Source: JAGHAJ01 sp964559865 [NCBI: uncultured Synergistota bacterium]
GTDB taxonomy: Bacteria > Synergistota > JAGHAJ01
Direction of reading: 5' to 3'
Length of the DNA stretch: 64,000 nt
Assembly (NCBI GenBank): GCA_964559865.1
Contig: CAZLJD010000013.1
Location: 1 to 64,000, forward strand
In this document: one piece after another, positions 1-8,155 of the stretch
Layout of the letters: every line of letters starts with the position of its first letter
Numbering within the stretch: the stretch's first letter is position 1
The notes under the pieces: generated by a model
Seen by the model: the letters and a program-made list of their open reading frames with translations, nothing else
Database searches by the model: none
What the model was told of the DNA's origin: nothing
Translations under genes and position numbers: made by a program

Positions 1-1
1 T

Positions 2-1534
2 AAGGCAATGATCGAGTCCTATCTGAAGACTACAAGGTACGGTAAAAGTGGATACTTTTGGATAAATAACTTAAACTATCGTATGGTGTTCCATCCTATA
101 AAGCCGAGTTTAAACGGCAAAGACTTGAGTAATCTGAAAGATCCGACAGGTAAGCGCTTTTTTGTGGAGTTTGTAAAGGTTTGTAAGGCACATGGTGCAG
201 GCTTCGTAGACTACATGTGGCCTAAACCCGGATTTGATAAACCCGTGCCAAAACTTTCATATGTCAAACTGTTTAAACCTTGGGGATGGATTATAGGTAC
301 GGGCATATACATAGATGATGTCAAAGCAGAGCAAAACGCCCTCGCACGCTCGATATTGACAATAGTGCTTATAGTTATAGCCGTCCTTATCGGTGTAGGT
401 TACCTCTTCGGGAAGAGAATTGCTAAAAGCGTAAACGCCATCACAGCAGCAGCTGAGAAAGCTGCCAATGGTGATTTATTGAGTACATCCAAGGTAGATA
501 CTTCTGACGAGCTTAAAGACATATCAAACTCGTTTAATACTTTGGTAGTAAAGGCAAAGGGTGCAATGAAACTCATAAACGCTTCAGGAAGCAGAATAGC
601 AGATGTCTCCAATAATCTCGCATCTTTGGCAGAGGAATCAAATGCAAATCTGTACGAATTAAAGACAAGTGCTGACCAGATAGCAAAAGAAGTGGAAACC
701 ATGGCAGCCAACGTGGAAGAAACCAACGCAAGCGTTGAAGAAATTGCCTCTTCCGCTCAGAGCACAGCACAAGCCGCACAAAAGATCTCCGCTAAAGCCG
801 CCGAAATCTCCGAAAGCACAAAATTAGGACTAAAGTCCGTAGAAGACACGTTTAACATGATCGAAACTGTACACCAAAGCTCAAAAGAATCTGAAGAAGC
901 AATAAACAAAGTAGTTGGCATATCAAAGGACATTGGAAATATAGTAGATACCATTATAAACATCGCACAACAAACAAACCTCCTTGCCCTTAATGCCGCT
1001 ATTGAAGCCGCCAGAGCAGGCGAGGCAGGTAGAGGATTCGCAGTAGTAGCCGATGAAGTAAAAAACCTTGCTGCTGAATCAAACAATGCAGCTGGAGAAA
1101 TAGGAAAACTCGCACTTAACATACAAAATATGGTCAATGAAGTCGTGCAAAAAGCAGAAAAGGAACAACAAAACATAACTATGCTCACAACCCAGGCAAA
1201 AGAGACATACAACAGAATCAAGACAATAGCAAACAGTGTAGAGGAAATATCCTCCTCTATTGAGGATATAGCTGCCGTCTCAGAGGAACAATCCGCTTCT
1301 ACACAAGAAATGGCAGCAACAATGGATGACATAACAAGGGCAGTTTCAGAGGTAAAAGAAAAGATGGATGCAATCGTTGTGTCCCTGGGAGAGGAAAACA
1401 AAGTCGCAGAATCCGTAGGAACAACAGCCGAAGAACTGAGCAGCCTTGCGGTTCAGTTGAAAAAGGAAATAGCTTACTTCAAATTTGAAGAGGATATGAA
1501 ACCCGAAAAGAGTATCCAAGAAGTATCGTTATGA
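2..1534 (+). CDS. Methyl-accepting chemotaxis protein (5' end outside window)
   Basis: This is a membrane chemoreceptor that signals to the CheA/CheW array. The visible part opens with the end of an extracytoplasmic Cache-type sensor domain (about residues 1-105, with GKSGYFWI- and [15 protein letters not shown] segments). A transmembrane helix follows (about 115-135), then a HAMP linker, then the long helical signalling domain with the conserved hairpin tip around [19 protein letters not shown]. The reading frame stays open to the left edge (AAG GCA before the first ATG at 8), so the gene almost certainly starts upstream and that ATG is internal. It converges on the ribose-transport operon, with a strong hairpin between them. 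A decayed copy of its 3' end lies at 32692-32799. The ligand cannot be told; Cache domains bind small organic molecules. Confidence 0.93.
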   Translation, partial: KAMIESYLKTTRYGKSGYFWINNLNYRMVFHPIKPSLNGKDLSNLKDPTGKRFFVEFVKVCKAHGAGFVDYMWPKPGFDKPVPKLSYVKLFKPWGWIIGTGIYIDDVKAEQNALARSILTIVLIVIAVLIGVGYLFGKRIAKSVNAITAAAEKAANGDLLSTSKVDTSDELKDISNSFNTLVVKAKGAMKLINASGSRIADVSNNLASLAEESNANLYELKTSADQIAKEVETMAANVEETNASVEEIASSAQSTAQAAQKISAKAAEISESTKLGLKSVEDTFNMIETVHQSSKESEEAINKVVGISKDIGNIVDTIINIAQQTNLLALNAAIEAARAGEAGRGFAVVADEVKNLAAESNNAAGEIGKLALNIQNMVNEVVQKAEKEQQNITMLTTQAKETYNRIKTIANSVEEISSSIEDIAAVSEEQSASTQEMAATMDDITRAVSEVKEKMDAIVVSLGEENKVAESVGTTAEELSSLAVQLKKEIAYFKFEEDMKPEKSIQEVSL

Positions 1535-1537
1535 TGA

Positions 1538-1574
1538 TTACCGGGGAGACTAATGTCTCCCCGGTAAATTTTTT
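1538..1574 (+). terminator. Rho-independent terminator after the chemoreceptor gene
   Basis: A perfect 13-bp stem (TTACCGGGGAGAC and its complement) closes a 4-base TAAT loop and is followed on the plus strand by a run of six T. It starts 3 bases after the chemoreceptor stop and overlaps the stop of the convergent rbsB gene, so it may limit transcription from both sides. Confidence 0.9.
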
Positions 1575-2457
1575 ACTTCGTTATCAACTTCAGCGGAACT
1601 GGTATGAACTTCATGCTAAACTTCACACCGTTAGCTGCAAGGTATCCATTCACTACACCAAGGATCCCCATGACATACGGTTGCTGAGCTATTGTTGCTG
1701 CCATCTCACCTTTCTTTATTGCATTTAATGCATCCTTTATTGCATCAAATCCTACGACAAACATTTCCTTCTGCCTTTTTGCTGCCTTTATTGCTTGGAT
1801 TGCTCCAAGTGCCATCTCGTCATTTTGCGCAAATACTGCGTCTATATGGGGTTGCGCCTGCAGTATGTTCTCCATAACACTCAGTCCCTTTGCCCTGTCG
1901 AAGTTTGCTGTCTGCTTTGCTACGAGCTTTATTCCGGGAAACTTCTTAATATATGTTTCAAATCCTTTACCCCTCTCTCTTGCCGCAGATGTTCCTGGAA
2001 TACCCTCCAATTCTACCACTTTCCCCTTACCCTTCAGCCTCTTTACTATGTAAGCCGCTGCCATCTCTCCACCTTTCACATTATCCGATGCTATGTGCAG
2101 TACCACCTTTCCGCCATTCACACTTCTATCAATGGTAAGCACAGGTATATTTGCCTTGTTTGCTTCTTTCACTGCAGGTACCAAGGCAGCTGCATCTGTT
2201 GGATTTAGGAGAATCACATCAACTTTTTTCTGAATGAGGTCTTCTACATCTGATACCTGCTTCGCCGGATCGTTCTGTGCATCAACTACCACCAGTTTCA
2301 GATTCATTATCTTTGCCTGCGCCACCGCGCCGTTTCTGAGTGTTACGAAGAAAGGATTGTTAAGTGTTGAAAGAGATAACCCTACCGTAAGTGCATATGC
2401 CATACCTCCAAAGACCAACATTCCCATAACCAACCCCACAATAAGCCACTTTTTCAT
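1573..2457 (-). CDS. rbsB: Ribose ABC transporter, substrate-binding protein
   Basis: A secreted or lipid-anchored periplasmic-type sugar-binding protein of 294 residues with an N-terminal signal peptide (about 1-22). The ligand residues of E. coli RbsB are all present in order: NNPFF (33-37), D110-R111, R162 in the SAARERG motif, N212 in QNDEMALGA, D238 in GFD and Q258 in TIAQ. This makes D-ribose the likely ligand rather than a generic sugar. It is the last gene of a lacI-rbsA-rbsC-rbsB order, and AGGAGGTG lies 6 bases before the ATG. Putting the binding protein last is common for rbs operons. No ribokinase sits in this operon; the nearest one is at 22885-23823. Confidence 0.93.
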   Translation of the reverse strand: MKKWLIVGLVMGMLVFGGMAYALTVGLSLSTLNNPFFVTLRNGAVAQAKIMNLKLVVVDAQNDPAKQVSDVEDLIQKKVDVILLNPTDAAALVPAVKEANKANIPVLTIDRSVNGGKVVLHIASDNVKGGEMAAAYIVKRLKGKGKVVELEGIPGTSAARERGKGFETYIKKFPGIKLVAKQTANFDRAKGLSVMENILQAQPHIDAVFAQNDEMALGAIQAIKAAKRQKEMFVVGFDAIKDALNAIKKGEMAATIAQQPYVMGILGVVNGYLAANGVKFSMKFIPVPLKLITK

Positions 2458-2519
2458 TACTGCACCTCCTCATTTTAAGATTTTAACTTTTTAAAAGATC
2501 TGTACTGAACCACCCCCTT

Positions 2520-3437
2520 TTATCTTTTTCCACTTTGTGCAACAGCAACTGCTATGAGTATTACTATGCCCTTTACAACCTGTTGATAGAACGACGATAC
2601 ATTCAACATGTTAAGACCGTTATTGAGTATGCTCATGATGAATGCACCAACCAGTGTCCCCCAGAGTTCTCCCTCTCCTCCAAATAGGTTTGTGCCTCCA
2701 AGCACAACTGCAGCTATCGCATCGAGCTCATATCCTACCCCTGCTGTAGGTTGAGCAGAATTTAACCTCGAAGTGAGCACCTCTCCCGTTAGTGCAGATA
2801 AGAATCCACTTATTGCATATACACTTATGATTATCCTATCTACATTTATTCCCGATGCCTTTGCAGCATTTATGTTACCTCCGGTGGCATAAACATACCT
2901 TCCAAACCTTGTCATTTTAAGTGCTATGTAAGAAACCACGAATACAGTTGCCATAAGAATTATTGGGAAAGGAATACTACCTACATAACCTCCTCCAAGG
3001 AAACCAAATGCCGAAGGTAAACCAGTAATTGGCATTCCATCTGTATAAACGAGTGTTAATCCTCTTGCTGTTGCCATCATTGCAAGTGTTGCAATAAACG
3101 CAGGGATTCTGGCCTTTGCCACTATCAGTCCGTTTAGTATTCCGAGACCTAATCCTATACCAAGACCTGCTACCATACCGATGAATGTGCCGCTTTTTAC
3201 CATTACTCCAGCAGCGATCGCACCTGAAAATGCAAGTATGGAACCTACAGAAAGATCTATCCCAGCTGACAGTATAACAAATGTCATACCTATAGCAAGA
3301 AATGCACCTATAGAGGTTTGCCTTGCTACTATGAGCATGTTTGATATTGTGAAGAATCTATCCGACATCACAGAGAATGACACTATAAGACCTGCAAGAC
3401 CTATAAGTATACCATACTGTCTCAGAATATTTTTCAT
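2520..3437 (-). CDS. rbsC: Ribose ABC transporter, permease
   Basis: An integral membrane permease of the branched CUT2 sugar family, 305 residues, with about eight to ten hydrophobic helices. The family segment TFVILSAGIDLSVGSILAFSG is visible near residues 52-72, and a cytoplasmic-loop segment with LGGTNLFGGEGELWGTLVGA lies near the C-terminus. It probably works as a homodimer with RbsA. The start codon lies one base past the rbsA stop, so the two are probably translationally coupled. A 62-base AT-rich gap separates it from rbsB. Confidence 0.93.
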   Translation of the reverse strand: MKNILRQYGILIGLAGLIVSFSVMSDRFFTISNMLIVARQTSIGAFLAIGMTFVILSAGIDLSVGSILAFSGAIAAGVMVKSGTFIGMVAGLGIGLGLGILNGLIVAKARIPAFIATLAMMATARGLTLVYTDGMPITGLPSAFGFLGGGYVGSIPFPIILMATVFVVSYIALKMTRFGRYVYATGGNINAAKASGINVDRIIISVYAISGFLSALTGEVLTSRLNSAQPTAGVGYELDAIAAVVLGGTNLFGGEGELWGTLVGAFIMSILNNGLNMLNVSSFYQQVVKGIVILIAVAVAQSGKR

Positions 3438-3438
3438 T

Positions 3439-4950
3439 TTAGGATACCTTCTTTCTCACAGCAAGCTTTAATATATCCTCCTCTGTTGTCCCTTCGGGGG
3501 AAAGCTCTGCTACCACCCTTCCCTCGCTCATTACCAGTATGCGGTCTGATACACCAATTACCTCAGACAGCTCAGAAGATATAAATATAATACTTATTCC
3601 TTTGTTAGAGAGCTCTCTCACTATATTGTATATCTCCGATTTTGCTCCAACATCTATTCCCCTAGTTGGTTCATCCATTATGAGTATTTTAGGGTTCGTC
3701 ATCAGCCACTTACCGACAACGACTTTTTGCTGATTTCCACCACTTAGAAACTCAACTCTTTGTTTGAGAGAAGATGCCTTTATAGAGAGTTCTTTTTTCA
3801 TATCCTCTGCTGCTTTCAGCTCTTTGTTTTTATTGATAAAGAAGCCCTTTGCTATGTCCCAATATAGGTTAGAGAGTGTCATATTTTCAAGTATATCCCT
3901 AACTATGATGAGCCCAAGTTCTCTTCTATCTTCAGGTAAAAGAGCTATCCCGTGCTTTATGGCTTCAAAAGGAGAGTTTATTCTAACGGTTTTTCCGTCT
4001 ATCAATATTTCGCCAGCGTCAGGTGGATTAAGACCAAAAATTGACATAGCCACTTCAGACCTTCCAGCCCCTACGAGACCGGCTATGCCGAGGATTTCTC
4101 CCCTCTTTAGTTTGAAGGATATCTCATAGAACTGGCGTTCCTTTGTTAAGTTTCTAACTTCTAATACTGTGCTGGACATCTCCCTTTTAGTGTCCCTTTT
4201 TGGGAAAACTAACTCTATAGACCTTCCAACCATTCCTTTTACTATTTCATCTCTGTTAGTATCTCTTATAGGTTTTGTCATTATAGATTTCCCATCTCTA
4301 AGTACACTTACATTGTCTGCTATTTCGAATATCTCCTCTATTCTGTGAGATATAAAGATTACCGTGACTCCCTGCTCTTTAAGGTCAATTATGGTCTTGA
4401 AAAGTCTTTCCGTTTCGTCTAAGGTTAATGCTGCTGTAGGTTCATCCATGATTATTATTCTTGAGTTCATGGATAGTGCCTTTGCAATTTCTACTATTTG
4501 CCTCTGGGCAACGGTTAAATCACGAACCTTCCTGTTCGCAGGGAGAAAAGACATCTTTAAGGTATCCATTACAACCTCTGTCTCTTTCAGTATCTTTTCC
4601 TTATCTATGAACTTTAAAATTCCCTTAGTAGGTTCTCTTCCAAGAAATATGTTTTCAGCTATACTCATTGATGGAACAAGACTGAATTCCTGGTGTATTA
4701 GGCTTATACCATATCTATGCCCATCTGATGCAGAATTAAGGTTCACCTCTTTACCAAATATCTTCATTGTACCGCTGTCTTTCTTTAGCTCTCCAACAGC
4801 TATCTTCATTAAGGTTGATTTTCCTGCTCCATTCTCTCCAACTATGGCATGTATTGTCCCTTTTTGTATTGAGATGTTTACTTTCTTTAATGCTTCAACA
4901 CCAGGAAAGCTTTTGGATACATCTATAAATTCCAAAGCAAGATCTTCCAA
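3439..4950 (-). CDS. rbsA: Ribose ABC transporter, fused double ATPase
   Basis: A 503-residue tandem nucleotide-binding protein that drives CUT2 sugar import. The first domain has a good Walker A (GENGAGKST, about 38-46), a divergent signature (LTVAQRQ) and Walker B (IIIMDEPTAAL). The second has the degenerate Walker A typical of RbsA-type proteins (GLVGAGRSEV), a full LSGGNQQK signature and Walker B (ILIMDEPTRGID). The asymmetry is normal for this family, where the second site is thought not to hydrolyse ATP. It lies 19 bases downstream of the regulator gene and is co-transcribed with it. Confidence 0.93.
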   Translation of the reverse strand: MEDLALEFIDVSKSFPGVEALKKVNISIQKGTIHAIVGENGAGKSTLMKIAVGELKKDSGTMKIFGKEVNLNSASDGHRYGISLIHQEFSLVPSMSIAENIFLGREPTKGILKFIDKEKILKETEVVMDTLKMSFLPANRKVRDLTVAQRQIVEIAKALSMNSRIIIMDEPTAALTLDETERLFKTIIDLKEQGVTVIFISHRIEEIFEIADNVSVLRDGKSIMTKPIRDTNRDEIVKGMVGRSIELVFPKRDTKREMSSTVLEVRNLTKERQFYEISFKLKRGEILGIAGLVGAGRSEVAMSIFGLNPPDAGEILIDGKTVRINSPFEAIKHGIALLPEDRRELGLIIVRDILENMTLSNLYWDIAKGFFINKNKELKAAEDMKKELSIKASSLKQRVEFLSGGNQQKVVVGKWLMTNPKILIMDEPTRGIDVGAKSEIYNIVRELSNKGISIIFISSELSEVIGVSDRILVMSEGRVVAELSPEGTTEEDILKLAVRKKVS

Positions 4951-4969
4951 AAAACATCACCCCTGAGGC

Positions 4970-5983
4970 TTAGACTATGTTTTTAACCGATTTTCTGCGT
5001 ATCAGCATAGTGTCCAATTCGGTTTGCGGCTCTGCTTCCTTTCCATTTATTCTGTTCATAAGGAGACTTACGGCCCTCCTACCTATTTCTTTAGTTGGCT
5101 GAGAAACAGTAGTTAATGGAGGAGAGACACAATCCGAGAAAGGTATATTATCAAAACCCACTATGGAAACTTCTTCTGGTATCTGCACACCCATTTCTTC
5201 CAGAGCCCTTATTGCACCTATTGCCATAGTATCATTTGCAGCGAATATGGCAGTAGGAGTCTCCTTGGCCGTCCTCCAGTAGTTCAAGGTATTACGGTAA
5301 GATATGTCCAACCTAAACTCTCCATTAAGCTCTTTCCTCCAGTCTATTCCTGCCTCCTGTAGTGCTTTCAAGTATCCTTTCTTCCTCTCTTCATTTGTCT
5401 TCGTGCCTTTTATTCCGCTTATGTACAGTATTTTACGGTGTCCATTATCTATGAGATACTTGCATGCATTGTATGCTCCTTGGAGATTTTTGACCTTTAT
5501 TATAGGTGCACTTAGACCTTTTATCTCTCTGTCTATCAAAACCAGCTTCATCTCATTCATGAGTTCCAGCTCTTTCTTGGTATACCCCTTCTCCTTATAG
5601 CCTGCAGCAGTGATTATTACACCATCTACACGACGTGAATATAAAAATCTTATATATGCCATTTCTTTCTCTCTTTTATCATCTGAGTTTACCACAATGA
5701 CACTATAGTTCAAAGATTCACACTCATCTTGTATGCTCCGAACGAGCTGAGAAAAGAAACTATTGGTGATGTCCGGTATGATAACCCCTATGTAATTTGT
5801 CTTCTTCCTCGGCATTCCAGCTGCAACCATGCTCGGGATATACGAAAGTTCCTTCATAGATTTTTTAACTTTCTTAAGTGTGGCTTCTGCCACCAAGTTT
5901 GGAGAGTTCATGACACGTGACACGGTAGCCGTAGAGACACCTGCATGTTTTGCAATATCGTATATTGTCACTCGTTTCTTCAT
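4970..5983 (-). CDS. LacI-family transcriptional regulator of the ribose operon
   Basis: A 337-residue repressor. Residues 1-25 form the LacI helix-turn-helix (TIYDIAKHAGVSTATVSRVMN), followed by the hinge helix and a periplasmic-binding-protein-like effector domain (about 60-330, with FAANDTMAIGAIRAL and the SIVGFDNIPFSDCVSPPLTTV segment). It is the first gene of the operon. GGAGGTAAAA precedes the ATG. A palindromic LacI-type operator overlaps the start of its own promoter, so it probably represses itself together with rbsACB and is released by ribose or a related sugar. It could also act as a CcpA-like global regulator, because the operator resembles a cre site, but no HPr kinase or other CcpA partner is visible here. 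Confidence 0.92.
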   Translation of the reverse strand: MKKRVTIYDIAKHAGVSTATVSRVMNSPNLVAEATLKKVKKSMKELSYIPSMVAAGMPRKKTNYIGVIIPDITNSFFSQLVRSIQDECESLNYSVIVVNSDDKREKEMAYIRFLYSRRVDGVIITAAGYKEKGYTKKELELMNEMKLVLIDREIKGLSAPIIKVKNLQGAYNACKYLIDNGHRKILYISGIKGTKTNEERKKGYLKALQEAGIDWRKELNGEFRLDISYRNTLNYWRTAKETPTAIFAANDTMAIGAIRALEEMGVQIPEEVSIVGFDNIPFSDCVSPPLTTVSQPTKEIGRRAVSLLMNRINGKEAEPQTELDTMLIRRKSVKNIV

Positions 5984-6005
5984 TTCATTTTTACCTCCAA
6001 TTCAT

Positions 6006-6019
6006 TGAAAGCGATTTCA
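6006..6019. promoter_or_regulatory. LacI-type operator (cre-like palindrome)
   Basis: TGAAAGCGATTTCA is a near-perfect palindrome around a central CG, the hallmark of LacI/GalR operators. It lies 23 bases upstream of the lacI-type start and directly after the -10 element of the promoter, where binding would block transcription start. Confidence 0.82.
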
Positions 6020-6047
6020 TTATACACTTTTGGAACAAAAATGTCAA
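6019..6047 (-). promoter_or_regulatory. Sigma-70 promoter of the lacI-rbsACB operon
   Basis: Read on the minus strand, TTGACA (6042-6047) is followed after exactly 17 bases by TATAAT (6019-6024), a perfect consensus. The expected start of transcription falls inside the operator. Confidence 0.88.
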
Positions 6048-6083
6048 TCTATAATGAGTTGCAGGCGATGTTATAATATATTA

Positions 6084-6175
6084 ACTGGCTGTGCCGTAAG
6101 TAAATCTTTTGCTTTTTGGAAGTTTATGTGATATTATATATAGTGAAGATGGTAACAAAGTGGTGCACAGCCAGT
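6084..6175. repeat. 11-bp inverted repeat spanning the osmC promoter
   Basis: ACTGGCTGTGC at 6084-6094 is matched by its exact complement GCACAGCCAGT at 6165-6175, 70 bases apart, with the osmC-like promoter between. A third related copy (GGCTGTGCACC, 6666-6676) lies just beyond the gene and is the exact complement of 6162-6172. The function is unknown: it could be a regulator site or the remnant of a flanking repeat. Confidence 0.55.
6109..6137 (+). promoter_or_regulatory. Probable promoter of the osmC-like gene
   Basis: TTGCTT (6109-6114), a 17-base spacer and TATTAT (6132-6137) precede the plus-strand gene by about 67 bases. Confidence 0.55.
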
Positions 6176-6204
6176 GATATCAGTTATGTGGGAGGGATGA
6201 TCAA

Positions 6205-6654
6205 GTGGCCACACACAAGTTGCAATCGATAGTTAAGTGGTCTGGAGAGGGTTTAAAGGTAGAAGGTAGCGTTAGGAACTTCAAGATCGTTATGGATGAA
6301 CCTCCAGCCTTTGGGGGAAAAGACAATGGTATGAACCCTTTAGAGGCAGTACTTACTGCGCTTGGTGGATGTCTCTCTATAGTTGTGGTGGCATTCAGCG
6401 GTAAGTTAAAAGGTGGTAAAGTAGAAGATGTATGGGTAGAGGTAGAAGGTGAGTTTGACCCTGATGGGTTTATGCATAAGAATGAAAGTGTGAGAAAGGG
6501 ATTCAGCAATATCCGTGTGAAGGTTCACATAAAGAGCGATGCACCAGAGGAGAACCTAAAGGAATTTCTGAAATTTGTCCACGATACATGCCCTGTAGGG
6601 GATACACTGGAAAATCCTGTACCACTATCCATAGATGTGGTAAAGGAAGAATAA
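6205..6654 (+). CDS. OsmC/Ohr-family protein
   Basis: A 149-residue protein of the OsmC-like fold. Members reduce organic peroxides with paired cysteines, or have unknown roles. The family pattern GMNPLEAVLTALGGCLSIVVV is present, with the first cysteine near residue 57, and a second cysteine occurs late in HDTCPVGDTLENPVPLSI (about residue 131). Two cysteines spaced this way fit a peroxidatic/resolving pair, but the protein looks closer to the YhfA-like OsmC branch than to classical Ohr. The start is a GTG, with GGGAGGG 7 bases before it. The gene stands alone on the plus strand between the ribose operon and the lysine exporter, and may be co-transcribed with the latter. Confidence 0.85.
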   Translation: MATHKLQSIVKWSGEGLKVEGSVRNFKIVMDEPPAFGGKDNGMNPLEAVLTALGGCLSIVVVAFSGKLKGGKVEDVWVEVEGEFDPDGFMHKNESVRKGFSNIRVKVHIKSDAPEENLKEFLKFVHDTCPVGDTLENPVPLSIDVVKEE

Positions 6655-6688
6655 TAAACCCGCTGGGCTGTGCACCTTTTGAATCAAG

Positions 6689-6973
6689 ATGATCAAGGTT
6701 ATACTTTTCTTTGTGATAGGCTCTATATTAGGATATATGTTGAGAAAAAGGGTCTTATTTGTAAAGGCTATAGATAAGGTGGTTGAGCTTTATATATACT
6801 TTTTTCTGTTTTTGCTTGGTATATCTATTGGCGTAAATGACGAAGTGATGAAGCAGATGGACAGACTTGGTTTTAACGCAGCTGTGATAAGCATAGCTGG
6901 TATGATAGGAAGTGCTGCTGTTTCCTACTTAGTGTACACTTTCTTTTTTAAGGGGAAAGTCAATGAAGATTAG
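6689..6973 (+). CDS. lysO: LysO-family lysine exporter, N-terminal part (separate small subunit)
   Basis: A 94-residue membrane protein with three hydrophobic segments. It matches the N-terminal part of the DUF340/LysO exporter, with the family sequence FLFLLGISIGVNDEV in the middle. In E. coli LysO (YbjE) is one chain of about 300 residues; here the coding is split. The second gene starts 11 bases before this one stops, in another frame, with no sign of a damaged join. A two-gene form is therefore more likely than a frameshift. No clear Shine-Dalgarno sequence precedes the ATG, which sits 12 bases after a GGCTGTGCACC repeat. The role, export of lysine or toxic analogues, is inferred from the family. 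Confidence 0.78.
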   Translation: MIKVILFFVIGSILGYMLRKRVLFVKAIDKVVELYIYFFLFLLGISIGVNDEVMKQMDRLGFNAAVISIAGMIGSAAVSYLVYTFFFKGKVNED

Positions 6974-7562
6974 TTTGTTTATGCTTTCTTCATTTCTTTT
7001 GGGGGTAGTGGTGGGAGTCTATAAAGTCTTACCCAAGGATTTGCTGGAATTTGACTTTACCATGTACGCATTATATATACTACTTCTGCTCGTGGGCTTC
7101 AGCATTGGTTGCAACGAGAAGGCTATAAAATCCATCATAACTATAGGTTTTAGAGCAGTGCTTGTCCCTTTATCTGTTGTAGCTGGAACTCTGCTTGGGG
7201 TGTTGCTTGTGATTCCGCTGCTCTCTCACATAACTATCCGTGATGCAATTGCAGTAGGATTCGGTTTCGGTTATTACAGCTTGTCCAGTGTCATTATAAC
7301 TCAGATGAGAGGAGAAACACTCGGAGCAATTGCTCTATTATCTAACATGATCAGGGAGTTAGGGACCATACTCCTTACACCTTTGTTTGTAAAGTATCTT
7401 GGAAAAATCTCATCTATTGCAGCTGGTGGTGCTACTTCGATGGACACGACCCTTCCCATCCACGTGAAGTTCGCTGGCAAGGAGTACGCCCTTACAGCCA
7501 TTTTTAGTGGTATAGTGCTCACTATATCTGTTCCATTCCTAATAGTTTTCATCCTAAGGTAG
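6963..7562 (+). CDS. lysO: LysO-family lysine exporter, C-terminal part
   Basis: A 199-residue membrane protein carrying the main LysO domain. It has about six helices, the second FSIGCNEKAI repeat (echoing FLLGISIGVN of the partner), and the conserved GFGFGYYSLSSVIITQMRG and GGATSMDTTLPI segments. It overlaps the preceding small gene by 11 bases, which points to translational coupling and a two-subunit exporter. It ends 3 bases from the convergent nitroreductase gene, and I see no strong terminator between them. Confidence 0.85.
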   Translation: MKISLFMLSSFLLGVVVGVYKVLPKDLLEFDFTMYALYILLLLVGFSIGCNEKAIKSIITIGFRAVLVPLSVVAGTLLGVLLVIPLLSHITIRDAIAVGFGFGYYSLSSVIITQMRGETLGAIALLSNMIRELGTILLTPLFVKYLGKISSIAAGGATSMDTTLPIHVKFAGKEYALTAIFSGIVLTISVPFLIVFILR

Positions 7563-7565
7563 AAA

Positions 7566-8075
7566 CTATAGGGTTTCGAATGACACCACCTCTTCGAAGG
7601 GTTTTCTGTGTTTCCTCCCTGGATGAGTATCTCTTGGATATCCAAGCGTAAGGACAGCAGGTATTCTGATGTTTTCAGGTATTCCAAGGACCTCTTTTAA
7701 CTCCTTCTCGGAGAACGCAACTATCCAGCAAGTACCAAGTCCGATGTGTGCCGCTTGGAGTGTCATATGATCCAAAGCTATCCCTATATCAATGAGCTCT
7801 GAGGAGCCCCCCATACTCAAAGGATACCCCTTTCTCACTATGCACCCTACAATGAGAACTGGAGCATTCTTAACGAATCCTTGCATTTTCGCCTTCTCTG
7901 CTACTTCCCTTATCTTTTTCTTATCTCTTACTACTAAAAACTTCCATGGCTGGTAGTTGTCAGCTGAAGGTGCAAGCCTACCCGCTTCTAATACTTCCTT
8001 TAGCAGCTCTTCTGGAACCTCCTTATCCTGATAGCTTCTAACGCTATACCTTTTTGTTATCACATCTAACAGCAT
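7566..8075 (-). CDS. Nitroreductase-family flavoprotein
   Basis: A 169-residue FMN-dependent oxidoreductase of the nitroreductase fold. The N-terminal RYSVRSYQDKEVPEE motif binds the FMN phosphate, and RLAPSADNYQPWKFLVV and GLGTCWI are further family marks. Substrates of this family range from nitroaromatics to quinones and cannot be assigned here. The ATG at 8075 is chosen because AAGGAGGTGG lies 5 bases upstream; a GTG nine bases earlier sits inside that Shine-Dalgarno sequence. It has its own promoter at 8112-8140 and converges on the lysine exporter. Confidence 0.88.
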   Translation of the reverse strand: MLLDVITKRYSVRSYQDKEVPEELLKEVLEAGRLAPSADNYQPWKFLVVRDKKKIREVAEKAKMQGFVKNAPVLIVGCIVRKGYPLSMGGSSELIDIGIALDHMTLQAAHIGLGTCWIVAFSEKELKEVLGIPENIRIPAVLTLGYPRDTHPGRKHRKPFEEVVSFETL

Positions 8076-8111
8076 AGATCCCACCTCCTTGTTACTTTAT
8101 GCACAATCATA

Positions 8112-8140
8112 ATTATGCCACAACACTCGGTAGCTTTCAA
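8112..8140 (-). promoter_or_regulatory. Promoter of the nitroreductase gene
   Basis: On the minus strand TTGAAA (8135-8140), a 17-base spacer and CATAAT (8112-8117) with an extended TGG before it. The distance to the start codon is about 30 bases. Confidence 0.65.
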
Positions 8141-8155
8141 GTAAAATTAATGTGG

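Noticed and set aside
4970-5983. CcpA as the name of the LacI-type gene
   Set aside because: The operator looks cre-like, but the gene heads the ribose operon and no HPr-Ser kinase context is visible; a local ribose repressor is simpler.
6963-6973. Frameshift that breaks lysO
   Set aside because: The second gene has its own ATG and a clean start, both halves are well kept, and split forms are plausible; nothing suggests decay.
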